Positions 25,916-35,164 are shown, counted from the first letter of the stretch. The stretch is DNA of 64,000 bases from Alistipes sp. (GCA_022782405.1 JALFNK010000013.1:1-64000); one strand, 5' to 3'. Numbers and translations: made by a program. Notes: a model not told the origin generated them from the sequence alone.

Positions 25916-26545
25916 TCAACTGTTTACAATCAACTTTCCCTTTACCTTGTATATCGACACGATGTCGCCCGCATCCACCACGATGTCGTCGAAATCGTCC
26001 CGGTTCCCGGCTACCAGACGGTACTTGCCCTCCGTCTCGGCGGCCCGGACCACCCGCAAAGTTACAATTTTTCGGCATACTACCACATATTCCTCCCCCG
26101 GAATAATCGCTTCGCGCTCCACGGCCTTCAACAACACGACCGTTCCCGGAGGCACAAGCGATCCCATGGCCCGGCCCGTATACACCATGGCCAGGTCGCA
26201 CTCCCCGACCGGGGCCGCTACCAGATAGCTGTCGGCCGTCAGATGCGCCACCCCGACGATCTGCTGTTCGACATCCACATCGTAGAAAGGGATCTGCGCC
26301 CCGCGCGAACGGACATCGGCGAACATCTGCCCCTCGCCGGTCAGCAGCCACAATTTGTCCACCTGCGGGAATTTCGCGACGATTCGGTCTGCCACATCGA
26401 GCGAAATACCGTTGTTGCCGCGTTTGATCTGGTAAAGATTCTCGCCGCGGGCAAGACCGATATACCGGGCAAAGTAGTTGGTAGTCATGTTCGCCCACTT
26501 GATCACCGCCTCGATTCGCTGCCAATTATTCTGTTTTTCCCGCAT
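25916..26545 (-). CDS. HTH regulator with degenerate LexA/S24-like domain
   Basis: A 209-residue protein. Residues about 5-60 form a helix-turn-helix (ENLYQIKRGNNGISLDVADRI), and the C-terminal part resembles the S24 autoproteolytic domain of LexA and phage repressors. The position of the catalytic Ser (normally GDSM) reads GRAM, and a clear catalytic Lys is missing, so self-cleavage is unlikely. It heads a six-gene operon with ribE, a histidine kinase and lgt, and diverges from tRNA-Arg. It may regulate its own operon. The family identity is reasonably sure, the target unknown. Confidence 0.75.
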   Translation of the reverse strand: MREKQNNWQRIEAVIKWANMTTNYFARYIGLARGENLYQIKRGNNGISLDVADRIVAKFPQVDKLWLLTGEGQMFADVRSRGAQIPFYDVDVEQQIVGVAHLTADSYLVAAPVGECDLAMVYTGRAMGSLVPPGTVVLLKAVEREAIIPGEEYVVVCRKIVTLRVVRAAETEGKYRLVAGNRDDFDDIVVDAGDIVSIYKVKGKLIVNS

Positions 26546-26589
26546 TTTTTTCTTTACAATTAAAATTTTTTTTGCATCTTTGCAGTCCC

Positions 26590-26664
26590 GGTCCCGTAGT
26601 TCAATGGATAGAATATAAGATTCCGGTTCTTACGATAAAGGTTCGATTCCTTTCGGGACTACCA
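26590..26664 (+). tRNA. tRNA-Arg (anticodon CCG)
   Basis: A 75-nt cloverleaf with encoded CCA. Acceptor stem GGTCCCG pairs with CGGGACT (first pair G-U), discriminator A. The anticodon arm TAAGA/TCTTA encloses TTCCGGT, giving anticodon CCG with G37, for codon CGG. The T arm AAAGG-TTCGATT-CCTTT is perfect. A -7-like ATCTTTG lies just upstream and a terminator directly follows. Confidence 0.95.
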
Positions 26665-26665
26665 G

Positions 26666-26698
26666 GCACAAGTGCGCAAACCGCATTTGTGCTTTTTT
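26666..26698 (+). terminator. tRNA-Arg terminator
   Basis: An 11-bp stem (26666-26676 with 26682-26692, one G-U pair) with a 5-nt loop is followed by TTTTTT, starting one base after the tRNA CCA. Confidence 0.9.
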
Positions 26699-26837
26699 GT
26701 TTGCGGTGGAACCGACGACGCCGACACGGTCCCGCCGATCGTGCGGTCGGTTTCCATCAGCAAAAATAATAACAAATTCGGTCCGGACAAGAAAAAACAA
26801 GATATTTCATCCCGATTGTAATCCGTTCGGACGCATG

Positions 26838-26875
26838 AAGCAAGGAGCCTGCATTGTGATGCAGGCTCCTTGCTT
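26838..26875. repeat. Perfect 16-bp inverted repeat without U-run
   Basis: The arms 26838-26853 and 26860-26875 are fully complementary with a 6-nt loop. It lies 33 nt beyond the stop codon of the anti-sigma gene. Neither strand has a T-run after it, so it is a strong hairpin but not a classical intrinsic terminator; transcript 3'-end protection is possible. Confidence 0.65.
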
Positions 26876-26907
26876 GCAACAAACATGCGAGTGAAGGCCC
26901 GACGGAC

Positions 26908-28212
26908 TCAGAACGAGAGACGTACGCCCAAACGGAGCGTCAACGTCAGCGGCGAATCGGTCCGAACGGTCCGCAAACGGGTTTCGGTAAGGTAATACGA
27001 CCCTTCAGGCTCGAAATAGAGACCCACCATCCGGCCGAGCCGGTATTGGGCGCCCGCAGCCGCAAGCAGCGACCACTGCACTCCGGGTTCGGAATAACTG
27101 CGCGATCCCAGCTTTGCCGAAACACACTTCTCGACCATACCTCCGGCACCTATATATAAGGAGAACCGGCCCCGTTCGAGGAAGCGCCAGTTCATCCGCA
27201 CGGGAATTCCCAGGAAATGGAGCGACTGTCCGGCCTCTTCCGAAGCCAGCATCGCCTGCACGTCGGAACGAAGCAGCGTATAGTTGATGCCGCTCTCGAG
27301 CGACAACCCGTGCGAGAACTCTTTGGCGAAGGTAAAGGCAACGCTCAACGGCTGATGATGGCGGAACGTGCTCTCACGGTAATCGTAATTCTTCAGCAGC
27401 ACGATCTCCGTACCGTTGCCGATCATCGAAGTCATACCGCCGGTCGGAGCATCCATCAGCGCGGGATGCGGGGAAGATCCGGCCTCAGCACTGCCGCTGC
27501 TTACGCCCCCGCCCGCCGAGACGGAGAACGACAGGGGGCGGCGCGGCCTGTCTACGCGGAATGTGCGGGATTCCGCACCGTCGGTCCGCACATCCGACAC
27601 GCCGGCTGTCTTCTCCGAACACCGGGTCTCCGAACGGGCGGTACGCGCCGCCTCTGCCGGAGCCGCATCCTGCACGGAAACCCTGTCCGTTGCCGCAGGT
27701 GCACTCTTTTCGGTATCGGCAGACGGAGCCGCCGCAGACGGAACGGCCGATCCGGCTGCAGCATCCCGCACCGGCTGCGAAACGGCTCCGCGATCACTCT
27801 TCACGGCCGCAACCGCAAGCCGAGGCGCGGAAACCGACGTTCCGGGCCGGAGCTCTGTTCCAGTCCCGGTTTCAACCGGAAGCGACAGCTCCTGCCGGAG
27901 CCGCTCCGGTATACCGACCGCGGTATTGCCTTCGTCCGCCCTCGTGATAACAACCCCTTTTTGTTCCAATACCGTATCCGGACGCAGCAGGATATCTCCT
28001 ACGACCGTCCCGATCAACACGACAGCGGCAGCAGCGGCAATCCGCGGCCAATAGATGCGCCATGCGGGCTTCCGTACGGGCGCTGTCTGCGCCGGCACGG
28101 GCTCGGAGGACAACACGCGCTCGAGACGTTCCCAGCCATCCTCCGGCGGGGCGATCTCGGCATCGCGGAGCGCCGTCCGCATGAACTCGATCCAATCCTT
28201 ATCCTGTTTCAT
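26908..28212 (-). CDS. Dual-membrane-spanning anti-sigma factor (Dma-like)
   Basis: A 434-residue protein with three parts. Residues 1-50 are a short cytoplasmic region of the Bacteroidetes anti-sigma type (DWIEFMRTALRDAEIAPPEDGW). One transmembrane helix (about 55-76) follows. Residues 77-225 are a disordered Ala/Ser/Pro/Thr-rich linker, long enough to cross the periplasm. Residues 226-434 look like an eight-stranded outer-membrane barrel with alternating strands and a C-terminal Phe (GVRLSF). The ECF sigma gene is 3 nt upstream. This layout matches the Dma family, in which a barrel in the outer membrane is tethered to a cytoplasmic sigma-binding domain. Barrel and topology are predictions. 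Confidence 0.8.
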   Translation of the reverse strand: MKQDKDWIEFMRTALRDAEIAPPEDGWERLERVLSSEPVPAQTAPVRKPAWRIYWPRIAAAAAVVLIGTVVGDILLRPDTVLEQKGVVITRADEGNTAVGIPERLRQELSLPVETGTGTELRPGTSVSAPRLAVAAVKSDRGAVSQPVRDAAAGSAVPSAAAPSADTEKSAPAATDRVSVQDAAPAEAARTARSETRCSEKTAGVSDVRTDGAESRTFRVDRPRRPLSFSVSAGGGVSSGSAEAGSSPHPALMDAPTGGMTSMIGNGTEIVLLKNYDYRESTFRHHQPLSVAFTFAKEFSHGLSLESGINYTLLRSDVQAMLASEEAGQSLHFLGIPVRMNWRFLERGRFSLYIGAGGMVEKCVSAKLGSRSYSEPGVQWSLLAAAGAQYRLGRMVGLYFEPEGSYYLTETRLRTVRTDSPLTLTLRLGVRLSF

Positions 28213-28215
28213 AAT

Positions 28216-28770
28216 TCAGTGTGTCTTCAAATAGTCGCGGATCCTGCGCGCCAACAAAGTCCGGGCGCGGAAGAGCTGCGACGAGGAGCTCTTCTCATTG
28301 ATACCCAGCATCTGGGCGATCTCCCGGTGGGAATACTCCTCGATGCAATAGAGGTTGAACACGGCGCGGTATCCGTCCGGGAGTTCCGAGATGAAGCGCA
28401 TCAGCACCTCGCGCGGCACTTCGGCCATCTCCGACGGAGTGGGCTCCGCGATCATTGCTGCGGTACGACCTTCGTCGAGCTCGGTGAATCCCTGTCGGTT
28501 GCGGCTTCGCAACCATTCGAGCGCCACATTGACCGTAACGCGCTCCATCCAGGCCCTCAACGATCCGGGACCGCGATAGGAAAACTTGTCGAAAGCCCCG
28601 TAGATCTTCAGGAAAGCGTCATGCAGCAGATCTTCGGCCGTGGCCCGATCGCCCGCGTAACGCATACATACAGCCATCAGACGCCCGGAGAAACGATCGT
28701 ACAGCTCGCGCCGGGCCGCACCCTCTCCGTTCCTGCACCCATCGGCCAGTATCTGTTCCTCCATCTGCAT
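28216..28770 (-). CDS. ECF RNA polymerase sigma factor (Das-like)
   Basis: A 184-residue sigma-70 family factor with only regions 2 and 4. Region 2 includes ATAEDLLHDAFLKIYGAFDKF; region 4 has ELPDGYRAVFNLYCIEEYSHREIAQ followed by the SSSQLFRARTLLARRI recognition helix. The ATG at 28770 is preceded by AGGTGG; a GTG at 28782 is also possible. It is followed at 3 nt by a membrane-spanning anti-sigma gene, and a NigD gene diverges from it, so control through release from the anti-sigma factor is very likely. Autoregulation is inferred from the mirrored intergenic repeat. Confidence 0.93.
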   Translation of the reverse strand: MQMEEQILADGCRNGEGAARRELYDRFSGRLMAVCMRYAGDRATAEDLLHDAFLKIYGAFDKFSYRGPGSLRAWMERVTVNVALEWLRSRNRQGFTELDEGRTAAMIAEPTPSEMAEVPREVLMRFISELPDGYRAVFNLYCIEEYSHREIAQMLGINEKSSSSQLFRARTLLARRIRDYLKTH

Positions 28771-28804
28771 CGTTGAATCCACCTATATAAATTGCATGTC
28801 GGGC

Positions 28805-28850
28805 AAAATACTGCATCGGAACAAAAAATTTTCCGAACCGCGCAGTATTT
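28805..28850. promoter_or_regulatory. Mirrored promoter-like inverted repeat between sigma and nigD
   Basis: AAATACTGC (28806-28814) and GCAGTATTT (28842-28850) are a perfect 9-bp inverted repeat; CGGAA (28817-28821) and TTCCG (28831-28835) form a second one inside it. Each outer half lies 35-41 nt from the start codon of the gene it faces, so the repeat may be two copies of one promoter element read in opposite directions, or an operator. Confidence 0.5.
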
Positions 28851-28891
28851 CCGCCCGCGGGACATTTCAATAACGAAAGTAACAATAAAAT

Positions 28892-29596
28892 ATGAAAAAG
28901 ATGAAAAAAATCGGTTTGCTCTTTCTGACGGCACTGGTGACCTTCACGCTTCCCGCTTGCAACGACGACGAGGGAGACTATCCGTATATTTACGGGATCA
29001 TCACCACCGTGCATACGCTCGGTGAGGAGGAGTATTATTTCGAGCGAGACAACGGCCAGACGCTCTATCCGAGCGAAAAACCGTCGCATTACGAGGCCAC
29101 GGAGGGTTCGCGGGCGATCATCTACTTCGATCTGCAGGATGACAACATTTCCGATTACGACTACAACATCCGGCTGTTCCGTGTCGAGGATATCTACACG
29201 GGGCCTTCGAAGGTCGTAACGACCCAGGAGGAACTGGATCAGCTGGGCAACGACGGCGCCGGATTCCCCACCGCCTACTGGCAATACTTCAACCTCACGA
29301 AGAAGTGGCTGACACTCTATCTGCTCTACCCGGTAACGGACAATGAAAAACACGAATTCGCCGTGGTCGTCAACAAGGTTTCCGAGCCCGAACAGAGTGA
29401 GGAGGGCTACCTCAACCTCGAATTGCACCACAGCGCCGGCGGCGACGTAGCAGGCTATACACAGGGCTATTACGTCTCCTTCGACCTGGAAACGATCGCT
29501 CCGGAGCTCGATGGCAAGAAGGGAATCATCCTGCGCATCGATACCCGCGAGAACGGTACGAAATACCTCAAACTGGACCTGCCCGAGGAGAAGTAG
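28892..29596 (+). CDS. NigD-like lipoprotein
   Basis: A 234-residue lipoprotein of the NigD family of Bacteroidota. The signal peptide ends in TLPAC with Cys23 acylated, and the residues after it (NDDEGD) are acidic, resembling the export signal for surface display. The mature part begins with the NigD-type N-terminal region ([22 protein letters not shown]) and continues as a beta-rich domain. In B. thetaiotaomicron NigD1 is a target of the Dma1 anti-sigma pathway that affects vesicle formation. Here the gene diverges from a sigma/Dma pair across 121 bp. Confidence 0.85.
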   Translation: MKKMKKIGLLFLTALVTFTLPACNDDEGDYPYIYGIITTVHTLGEEEYYFERDNGQTLYPSEKPSHYEATEGSRAIIYFDLQDDNISDYDYNIRLFRVEDIYTGPSKVVTTQEELDQLGNDGAGFPTAYWQYFNLTKKWLTLYLLYPVTDNEKHEFAVVVNKVSEPEQSEEGYLNLELHHSAGGDVAGYTQGYYVSFDLETIAPELDGKKGIILRIDTRENGTKYLKLDLPEEK

Positions 29597-29736
29597 CCAC
29601 TCCCGACGCAGGCATGTCCGGTCCGCCGCGGGGGCGGGCCGGATTTTTCATACCCGACAATTCGGCTGCACAGCCCGCGCAGCACGGAACAACCCGTTTT
29701 TTTCATGACGCCGGGACGGGTATCGTGAAAATTGCG

Positions 29737-29744
29737 TATATTTG
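29737..29744 (+). promoter_or_regulatory. ruvB -7 element, leaderless
   Basis: TATATTTG ends 4 nt before the ruvB ATG at 29749, predicting an RNA that begins at the start codon. Confidence 0.6.
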
Positions 29745-29748
29745 CCAC

Positions 29749-30756
29749 ATGTCTATCGTACGCAATACGGAGAGCGATCTCGAATTCGAAAACAGAATCC
29801 GCCCCCAGGAGCTCGAAAGCTTCTCGGGACAGGAGAAGATCGTCGAAAACCTCCGCATCTTCATCAAGGCGGCGCTCATGCGCGGCGACTCGCTCGACCA
29901 TGTGCTGCTGCACGGTCCTCCGGGCCTGGGCAAAACCACGCTGGCGAACATCATCGCCAACGAGATGGGTGCGCAGCTGCGCGTAACATCGGGTCCCGTG
30001 CTGGACAAGCCGGGCGACCTGGCCGGCCTGCTGACGAACCTCAATCCGGGCGACGTACTCTTCATCGACGAAATCCATCGGCTGAGTCCGATCGTCGAGG
30101 AGTACCTCTACTCGGCCATGGAGGATTTCAAGATCGACATCGTCCTCGACAAGGGCCCTTCGGCCCGTTCGATCCAGATTGAACTGGCCCCCTTCACGCT
30201 CATCGGCGCCACGACGCGCAGCGGACTGCTCACTTCGCCCCTGCGGGCCCGGTTCGGCATCCAATGCCACCTGGAGTACTACGATGCCCCGGTGCTGGCC
30301 GGGATCGTGCGCCGCTCGGCGCGGATCCTCGATGTCCCGATCGATGACGATGCCGCCCGGGAGGTCGCCCTGCGCTCGCGCGGCACGCCGCGTATCGCCA
30401 ATGCCCTGCTGCGCCGTGTCCGCGACTTCGCCCAGGTCAAGGGCGGAGGGCATATCGATCTGGAGATCACGCGTATCGCCCTCGCGGCACTGAACATCGA
30501 CTCGCGCGGTCTGGACCATATGGACAACAAGATTCTCGGCACGATCATCGAGAAGTTCAAGGGTGGTCCCGTGGGATTGAACACCGTGGCTACGGCTGTC
30601 GGCGAGGAGCCCGGAACGATCGAGGAGGTATACGAGCCCTTCCTCATCAAGGAGGGATTCCTCAAACGTACACCCCGGGGCCGCGAAGCGACCGCACTGG
30701 CCTACGAACACCTCGGCTACGCCCGGCCCGACAGCGGCGAGGCCTCGCTCTTCTGA
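29749..30756 (+). CDS. ruvB: Holliday junction branch migration helicase RuvB
   Basis: Hexameric AAA+ motor that drives branch migration with RuvA. The 335-residue protein has Walker [14 protein letters not shown], Walker B FIDEIHRL, sensor 1 IGATTRSG with the arginine-finger region [11 protein letters not shown], and the C-terminal winged helix. The ATG at 29749 gives the conserved N-terminus; the 45 codons open upstream are not conserved and precede the promoter. ruvA and ruvC are not in the window. Confidence 0.97.
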   Translation: MSIVRNTESDLEFENRIRPQELESFSGQEKIVENLRIFIKAALMRGDSLDHVLLHGPPGLGKTTLANIIANEMGAQLRVTSGPVLDKPGDLAGLLTNLNPGDVLFIDEIHRLSPIVEEYLYSAMEDFKIDIVLDKGPSARSIQIELAPFTLIGATTRSGLLTSPLRARFGIQCHLEYYDAPVLAGIVRRSARILDVPIDDDAAREVALRSRGTPRIANALLRRVRDFAQVKGGGHIDLEITRIALAALNIDSRGLDHMDNKILGTIIEKFKGGPVGLNTVATAVGEEPGTIEEVYEPFLIKEGFLKRTPRGREATALAYEHLGYARPDSGEASLF

Positions 30757-30806
30757 CGCGGAACACCCGAAGCGTGTGAACGCAACCGGATCGCAGCAAC
30801 ACAATC

Positions 30807-30830
30807 GCCCGCATGGCTCCCCGTGCGGGC
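30807..30830. repeat. GC-rich hairpin after ruvB
   Basis: A 10-bp stem (30807-30816 with 30821-30830, one G-U pair) with a 4-nt loop lies 50 nt past the ruvB stop. No T-run follows. It is either a weak terminator or part of the malic enzyme promoter region. Confidence 0.45.
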
Positions 30831-30898
30831 GCAATATTTGCAGCCGTTTTCCGTTAAATTCAAATACCTAATATTAAATCACAAAAAAACGAACCGTC

Positions 30899-32176
30899 AT
30901 GAATACCGAAGATAAACTCAAGGAAGCGGCACTGCATTACCACCGGAAGCCGCAGCCCGGCAAGATCGCCGTCGTCCCGACCAAACCACACCGCACGCAG
31001 GCGGACCTCTCGCTGGCCTATTCGCCCGGCGTGGCAGCCCCTTCGCGGGCCATTGCCGAAGATCCGGCATCGGTTTACGAATATACGGGCAAAGGAAATC
31101 TCGTGGCCGTCATCTCGAACGGCACGGCCGTCCTCGGACTGGGCAACATCGGGCCGCTGGCCGCCAAGCCCGTCATGGAGGGCAAAAGCATGCTCTTCAA
31201 GACCTTCGCGGGCATCGATGCCTTCGACATCGAGGTGGCGGAACGCGACCCCGAAGCTTTCGTCCGCACGGTGCGGGCCATCGCCCCCACGTTCGGAGGC
31301 ATCAACCTCGAGGACATCAAGGCTCCGGAGTGCTTCGAAATCGAGGAGCGGCTGCGCCGCGAGCTGGACATTCCCGTCATGCACGACGACCAGCACGGCA
31401 CGGCGATCATCACCTCGGCAGCACTGATCAACGGGGCGAAGATCGCCGGAAAGGAGCTTTCAGCGTTGCGCGTCGTGGTGAACGGAGCTGGAGCCGCGGC
31501 CATCGCCTGTGCCCGGCTCTTCCTCGCATTGGGCGTACGCCGCGAGCATATGGTGCTGTGCGACAGCCAGGGCGTGGTCGCCGCGCACCGCGAGGACCTC
31601 AACCCGATCAAACGCGAGTTCGCCACCACACGGCGCATTGCGAGCCTTGCCGAAGCGCTCCGCGGCGCCGATGTCTTCCTCGGGGTCTCGAAAGCCAATG
31701 TGCTGACTCCCGAGATGCTGCGCTCGATGGCCCCGAATCCGATCGTCATGGCGCTGGCGAACCCCGACCCGGAGATCGCCTACGATGTGGCAACGGTCTC
31801 GCGCCCAGACCTGATCTTCGCCACGGGCCGCTCGGACTACCCCAACCAGGTGAACAACGTGCTGGGCTTCCCCTACATTTTCCGCGGAGCTCTCGATGTC
31901 CGCGCCTCGGAGATCAACGACGCCATGAAACTCGCCGCGGCACAGGCCATTGCCGCCCTGACGCGCGAGCCGGTTCCGGAGTCCGTGCTTCGGGACAACA
32001 ACCTCGAAAGGCTCGAATTCGGACGAGGCTATCTCATTCCCAAGCCCACCGACCCGCGGCTGCTCACCACCGTGGCCACGGCCGTGGCACGGGCAGCCAT
32101 CGAATCGGGTGTCGCCCGGCGTCCGATCACCGACTGGAAGGCCTATGCCGAGGAGCTGCACACCCGGGTAGAGTAA
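30899..32176 (+). CDS. Malic enzyme, short form
   Basis: Oxidatively decarboxylates malate to pyruvate, probably with NADP. The 425-residue protein contains the malic N-domain ([35 protein letters not shown]) with the catalytic Tyr, the metal-binding FEIEERL and [10 protein letters not shown] motifs, and the NAD(P) fold with [15 protein letters not shown]. It ends after this domain and lacks the phosphotransacetylase-like domain of about 330 residues found in MaeB enzymes of many Bacteroidales. A terminator follows directly, so the gene is not frameshifted at this point. Confidence 0.92.
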   Translation: MNTEDKLKEAALHYHRKPQPGKIAVVPTKPHRTQADLSLAYSPGVAAPSRAIAEDPASVYEYTGKGNLVAVISNGTAVLGLGNIGPLAAKPVMEGKSMLFKTFAGIDAFDIEVAERDPEAFVRTVRAIAPTFGGINLEDIKAPECFEIEERLRRELDIPVMHDDQHGTAIITSAALINGAKIAGKELSALRVVVNGAGAAAIACARLFLALGVRREHMVLCDSQGVVAAHREDLNPIKREFATTRRIASLAEALRGADVFLGVSKANVLTPEMLRSMAPNPIVMALANPDPEIAYDVATVSRPDLIFATGRSDYPNQVNNVLGFPYIFRGALDVRASEINDAMKLAAAQAIAALTREPVPESVLRDNNLERLEFGRGYLIPKPTDPRLLTTVATAVARAAIESGVARRPITDWKAYAEELHTRVE

Positions 32177-32189
32177 CCGGATATCCATT

Positions 32190-32230
32190 AAAAGGGAGAG
32201 GCGGGAAACGATCCCGCCTCTCCCTTTTTT
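32190..32230. terminator. Bidirectional terminator between malic enzyme and aroB
   Basis: A long stem, AAAGGGAGAGGCGGG pairing with CCCGCCTCTCCCTTT, has a short loop and a T-run on the plus strand and A residues on the left that provide a U-run on the minus strand. Confidence 0.9.
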
Positions 32231-32256
32231 ATATATCCAGATCCGCCGCCCGCCGC

Positions 32257-33279
32257 TTATTCCGTCGCAAACAGCGCTGCAAAGGCATCGCACGTCATCG
32301 GCCGCACCTCACAGGAGCCGATGCCCGTCGGCAGGACAATGTGCAGCACTCCGGCCTCGCTCTTCTTGTCCTTGCCGACCTCACGCAGCAGACGGGCCAC
32401 CGGCACCGGCGGCGTCAGGTCGAATCCCAAATGCGCAAGCACCCCGCGGATACGGTCGCGGGCTGCCGGTGCCAGCACGCCGAGCCGCACCGCCGCATCG
32501 GCAATAAGCACCGTACCTACGGCCACGGCCTCCCCGTGGTTCATGCGGTCCGAGCACTTCTCGATGGCATGCGCCAGCGTATGCCCGAGGTTGAGCTTGC
32601 GCCGCTCCCCCGTCTCGCGCTCGTCGCGCCCGACGATCGCCGCCTTGACACCCACGGCCGCCGAAACCACCCCGGACAGAAGCGCCGCATCGCCGCGCAG
32701 CACCTCGAAACGGGCCTCCTCCAGCCGGGCGAAGAGCGCCGCATCGGCAATAACGGCCGCCTTGACCGCCTCCGCCAGTCCGGCACGGAACTCCCTGTCG
32801 GGAAGGCTCCGCAGCATCGCGGGATCGCAGATAACGAAGCACGGCTGGGTAAAGCTCCCGGCCATATTCTTGTATCCATCCACATTGACGCCGTTCTTTC
32901 CGCCCACCGAAGCGTCGATCTGTCCCAGAAGCGTCGTCGAGACGAATCCGAATCCGATGCCCCGCATGTAGGTTGCCGCGGCAAAGCCCGCCACGTCGGT
33001 TACGATGCCGCCGCCGACAGCCAGGACGAAGCTCTTGCGATCGACACCCAGTTCGATAAACCGACGGTAGATCCCCTCCACGGTCTGCAAGGTCTTGGCA
33101 CTCTCGCCCCGGCCGATCAACACCTTTTCATATGGAGCCAGAAGACCGGGATAAAGACGGTCGATCGTTGCGTCCGAAACGACGACGACGCGCGCGGCGG
33201 GCAACACCTCCGGAAGAATCTCCGCAGCAGGGCCGACATAGACATCGCTCCGGTTATGGAGGCTGAAAGCGGGTTTCAT
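32257..33279 (-). CDS. aroB: 3-dehydroquinate synthase
   Basis: Second enzyme of the shikimate pathway, converting DAHP to 3-dehydroquinate with NAD and a divalent metal. The 340-residue protein has the NAD motif AVGGGIVTDVAGFAAATYMRG, the substrate Lys in the GGKNGVN loop, and metal-binding residues in LNLGHTLAHAIE and MNHGEAVAVG. Length is typical. It diverges from typA with its own -7 element and is apparently monocistronic. Confidence 0.95.
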   Translation of the reverse strand: MKPAFSLHNRSDVYVGPAAEILPEVLPAARVVVVSDATIDRLYPGLLAPYEKVLIGRGESAKTLQTVEGIYRRFIELGVDRKSFVLAVGGGIVTDVAGFAAATYMRGIGFGFVSTTLLGQIDASVGGKNGVNVDGYKNMAGSFTQPCFVICDPAMLRSLPDREFRAGLAEAVKAAVIADAALFARLEEARFEVLRGDAALLSGVVSAAVGVKAAIVGRDERETGERRKLNLGHTLAHAIEKCSDRMNHGEAVAVGTVLIADAAVRLGVLAPAARDRIRGVLAHLGFDLTPPVPVARLLREVGKDKKSEAGVLHIVLPTGIGSCEVRPMTCDAFAALFATE

Positions 33280-33304
33280 TTATTCAATATTTTTAATAAT
33301 CGAA

Positions 33305-33312
33305 CAAATATA
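33305..33312 (-). promoter_or_regulatory. aroB -7 element
   Basis: TATATTTG on the minus strand, 25 nt before the aroB start. Confidence 0.5.
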
Positions 33313-33334
33313 CTATATTTTCGGGAGAAATTCT

Positions 33335-33342
33335 TACCTTTG
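33335..33342 (+). promoter_or_regulatory. typA -7 element
   Basis: TACCTTTG, 19 nt before the typA start; it overlaps the region that would hold the aroB -33 element, so the two divergent promoters share about 60 bp. Confidence 0.5.
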
Positions 33343-33361
33343 CACGACAAAACACACACCT

Positions 33362-35164
33362 ATGCAGAAACTGCGTAACATCGCAATCATCGCCCACGTC
33401 GATCACGGCAAGACCACGCTGGTCGACAAGATGATCCTGGCGGGCCACATCCTGCGCGACAACGCCAAGACGAGCGGCGAGCTCATTCTGGACAACAATG
33501 ACCTGGAACGCGAGCGGGGCATCACGATCCTCTCGAAGAACGTTTCGGTCATCTACAAGGACTACAAGATCAACATCATCGACACCCCGGGCCACGCCGA
33601 TTTCGGCGGCGAGGTCGAGCGCGTGCTGAACATGTGCGACGGCGTGCTGCTGCTCGTCGATGCCTTCGAGGGGACGATGCCCCAGACACGTTTCGTGCTG
33701 CAGAAGGCCCTGGCGCTGGGCAAGAAACCTATCGTGGTGATCAACAAGGTCGACAAACCCAACTGCCGGCCCGAGGTGGTGAACGAGCAGGTTTTCGATC
33801 TGATGTTCACGCTCAACGCCACCGAGGAGCAGCTCGACTACAAGACCATCTACGGCTCGGCCAAGCAGGGCTGGATGTCGCACAAGTGGAACGAGCGGAC
33901 CGATTCGATCGTCCCGCTGCTCGACGCCATCATCGACGAGATTCCCGAACCGGCGACGGTCGAGGGCACGCCGCAGATGCTCATCACCTCGCTCGAATAC
34001 TCCTCCTACACGGGACGTATCGCCGTAGGCAAGGTTACCCGCGGCTCGCTGAAGGCCGGGCAGAACGTTACGCTGGCCAAACGCGACGGCGTAACGATGC
34101 AGAAATGCAAGATCAAGGACCTGATGGTCTTCGAGGGTCTGGGCAAGAAGAAGGTCGAAGAGGTTCCCTGCGGCGAGATCTGCGCCATCATGGGCATCGA
34201 GGGATTCGAAATCGGAGACACGATCTGCGACTACGAGAATCCCGAGCCGCTGCCTCCGATCGCCATCGACGAGCCGACGATGTCGATGCTCTTCACGATC
34301 AACAACTCGCCCTTCTTCGGCAAGGACGGCAAATACGTCACCTCGCGCCACATCAAGGAGCGCCTGGACCGCGAGCTGGAGAAGAACCTCGCACTGCGTG
34401 TAACGCCCGGCCCGTCGGCCGACTCGTTCAATGTCTTCGGCCGCGGCGTGCTGCACCTTTCGGTGCTCATCGAGACGATGCGCCGCGAAGGCTACGAGCT
34501 GCAGGTGGGTCAGCCCCGCGTGATCGTCAAGGAGATCGACGGCAAGAAGTGCGAGCCGATCGAGGAGATGACGGTCGATTGTCCCGAATCCTATTCGGGT
34601 ACGGTCATCGAGCTGGCAACCAAGCGAAAGGGCACGCTCCGCAACATGGAGTCGAACGGCGACCGCGTACGGCTGGAGTTCGACATTCCCTCGCGCGGCA
34701 TCATCGGACTGCGGTCGAACATGCTGACGGCTACGGCCGGCGAGGCGATCATGACGCACCGGCTCAAGGATTTCGAGCCATGGGTCGGCGAGATCGAGAT
34801 GCGAACCAACGGCTCGATCATCTCGGGTGAGACGGGTACGGCCTACGCCTACTCGATCGACAAGCTGCAGGACCGCGGACGCTTCTTCATCTCCCCGATG
34901 GACCAGGTCTACGAGGGCCAGGTCATCGGCGAGCACACGCGGCAGAACGACATCACGGTGAACGTTACCAAGTCGAAGCAGCTCACGAACATGCGTGCCT
35001 CGGGCTCGGATGACAAGGCGGTGATCACCCCGCCGAAGGTCTTCACGCTCGAGGAGGCGCTCGAATACATCAAGGAGGACGAATACGTCGAGGTTACGCC
35101 CCACGCCATGCGACTGAGAAAGATCCTGCTGCATGAGGTAGACCGCAAGCGTGCCTCGAAATAG
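33362..35164 (+). CDS. typA: Translational GTPase TypA/BipA
   Basis: Ribosome-associated GTPase related to EF-G and LepA, involved in ribosome assembly and stress adaptation. The 600-residue protein has the P-loop AHVDHGKTT (11-19), switch-region [18 protein letters not shown] and [10 protein letters not shown], then the EF-G-like domains II, III and V and the TypA-specific C-terminal domain ([19 protein letters not shown]). It is complete and of normal length. A small membrane-protein gene follows 15 nt downstream. Confidence 0.97.
   Translation: MQKLRNIAIIAHVDHGKTTLVDKMILAGHILRDNAKTSGELILDNNDLERERGITILSKNVSVIYKDYKINIIDTPGHADFGGEVERVLNMCDGVLLLVDAFEGTMPQTRFVLQKALALGKKPIVVINKVDKPNCRPEVVNEQVFDLMFTLNATEEQLDYKTIYGSAKQGWMSHKWNERTDSIVPLLDAIIDEIPEPATVEGTPQMLITSLEYSSYTGRIAVGKVTRGSLKAGQNVTLAKRDGVTMQKCKIKDLMVFEGLGKKKVEEVPCGEICAIMGIEGFEIGDTICDYENPEPLPPIAIDEPTMSMLFTINNSPFFGKDGKYVTSRHIKERLDRELEKNLALRVTPGPSADSFNVFGRGVLHLSVLIETMRREGYELQVGQPRVIVKEIDGKKCEPIEEMTVDCPESYSGTVIELATKRKGTLRNMESNGDRVRLEFDIPSRGIIGLRSNMLTATAGEAIMTHRLKDFEPWVGEIEMRTNGSIISGETGTAYAYSIDKLQDRGRFFISPMDQVYEGQVIGEHTRQNDITVNVTKSKQLTNMRASGSDDKAVITPPKVFTLEEALEYIKEDEYVEVTPHAMRLRKILLHEVDRKRASK

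Noticed and set aside
25912..26100. FMN riboswitch upstream of ribE
   Set aside because: ribE follows the regulator gene by 4 nt, so there is no leader in which such an element could lie.
26590..26700. tRNA-Arg as an integration site for a mobile element
   Set aside because: No integrase, no repeat of the tRNA 3' end and no foreign-looking genes follow; a normal terminator does.
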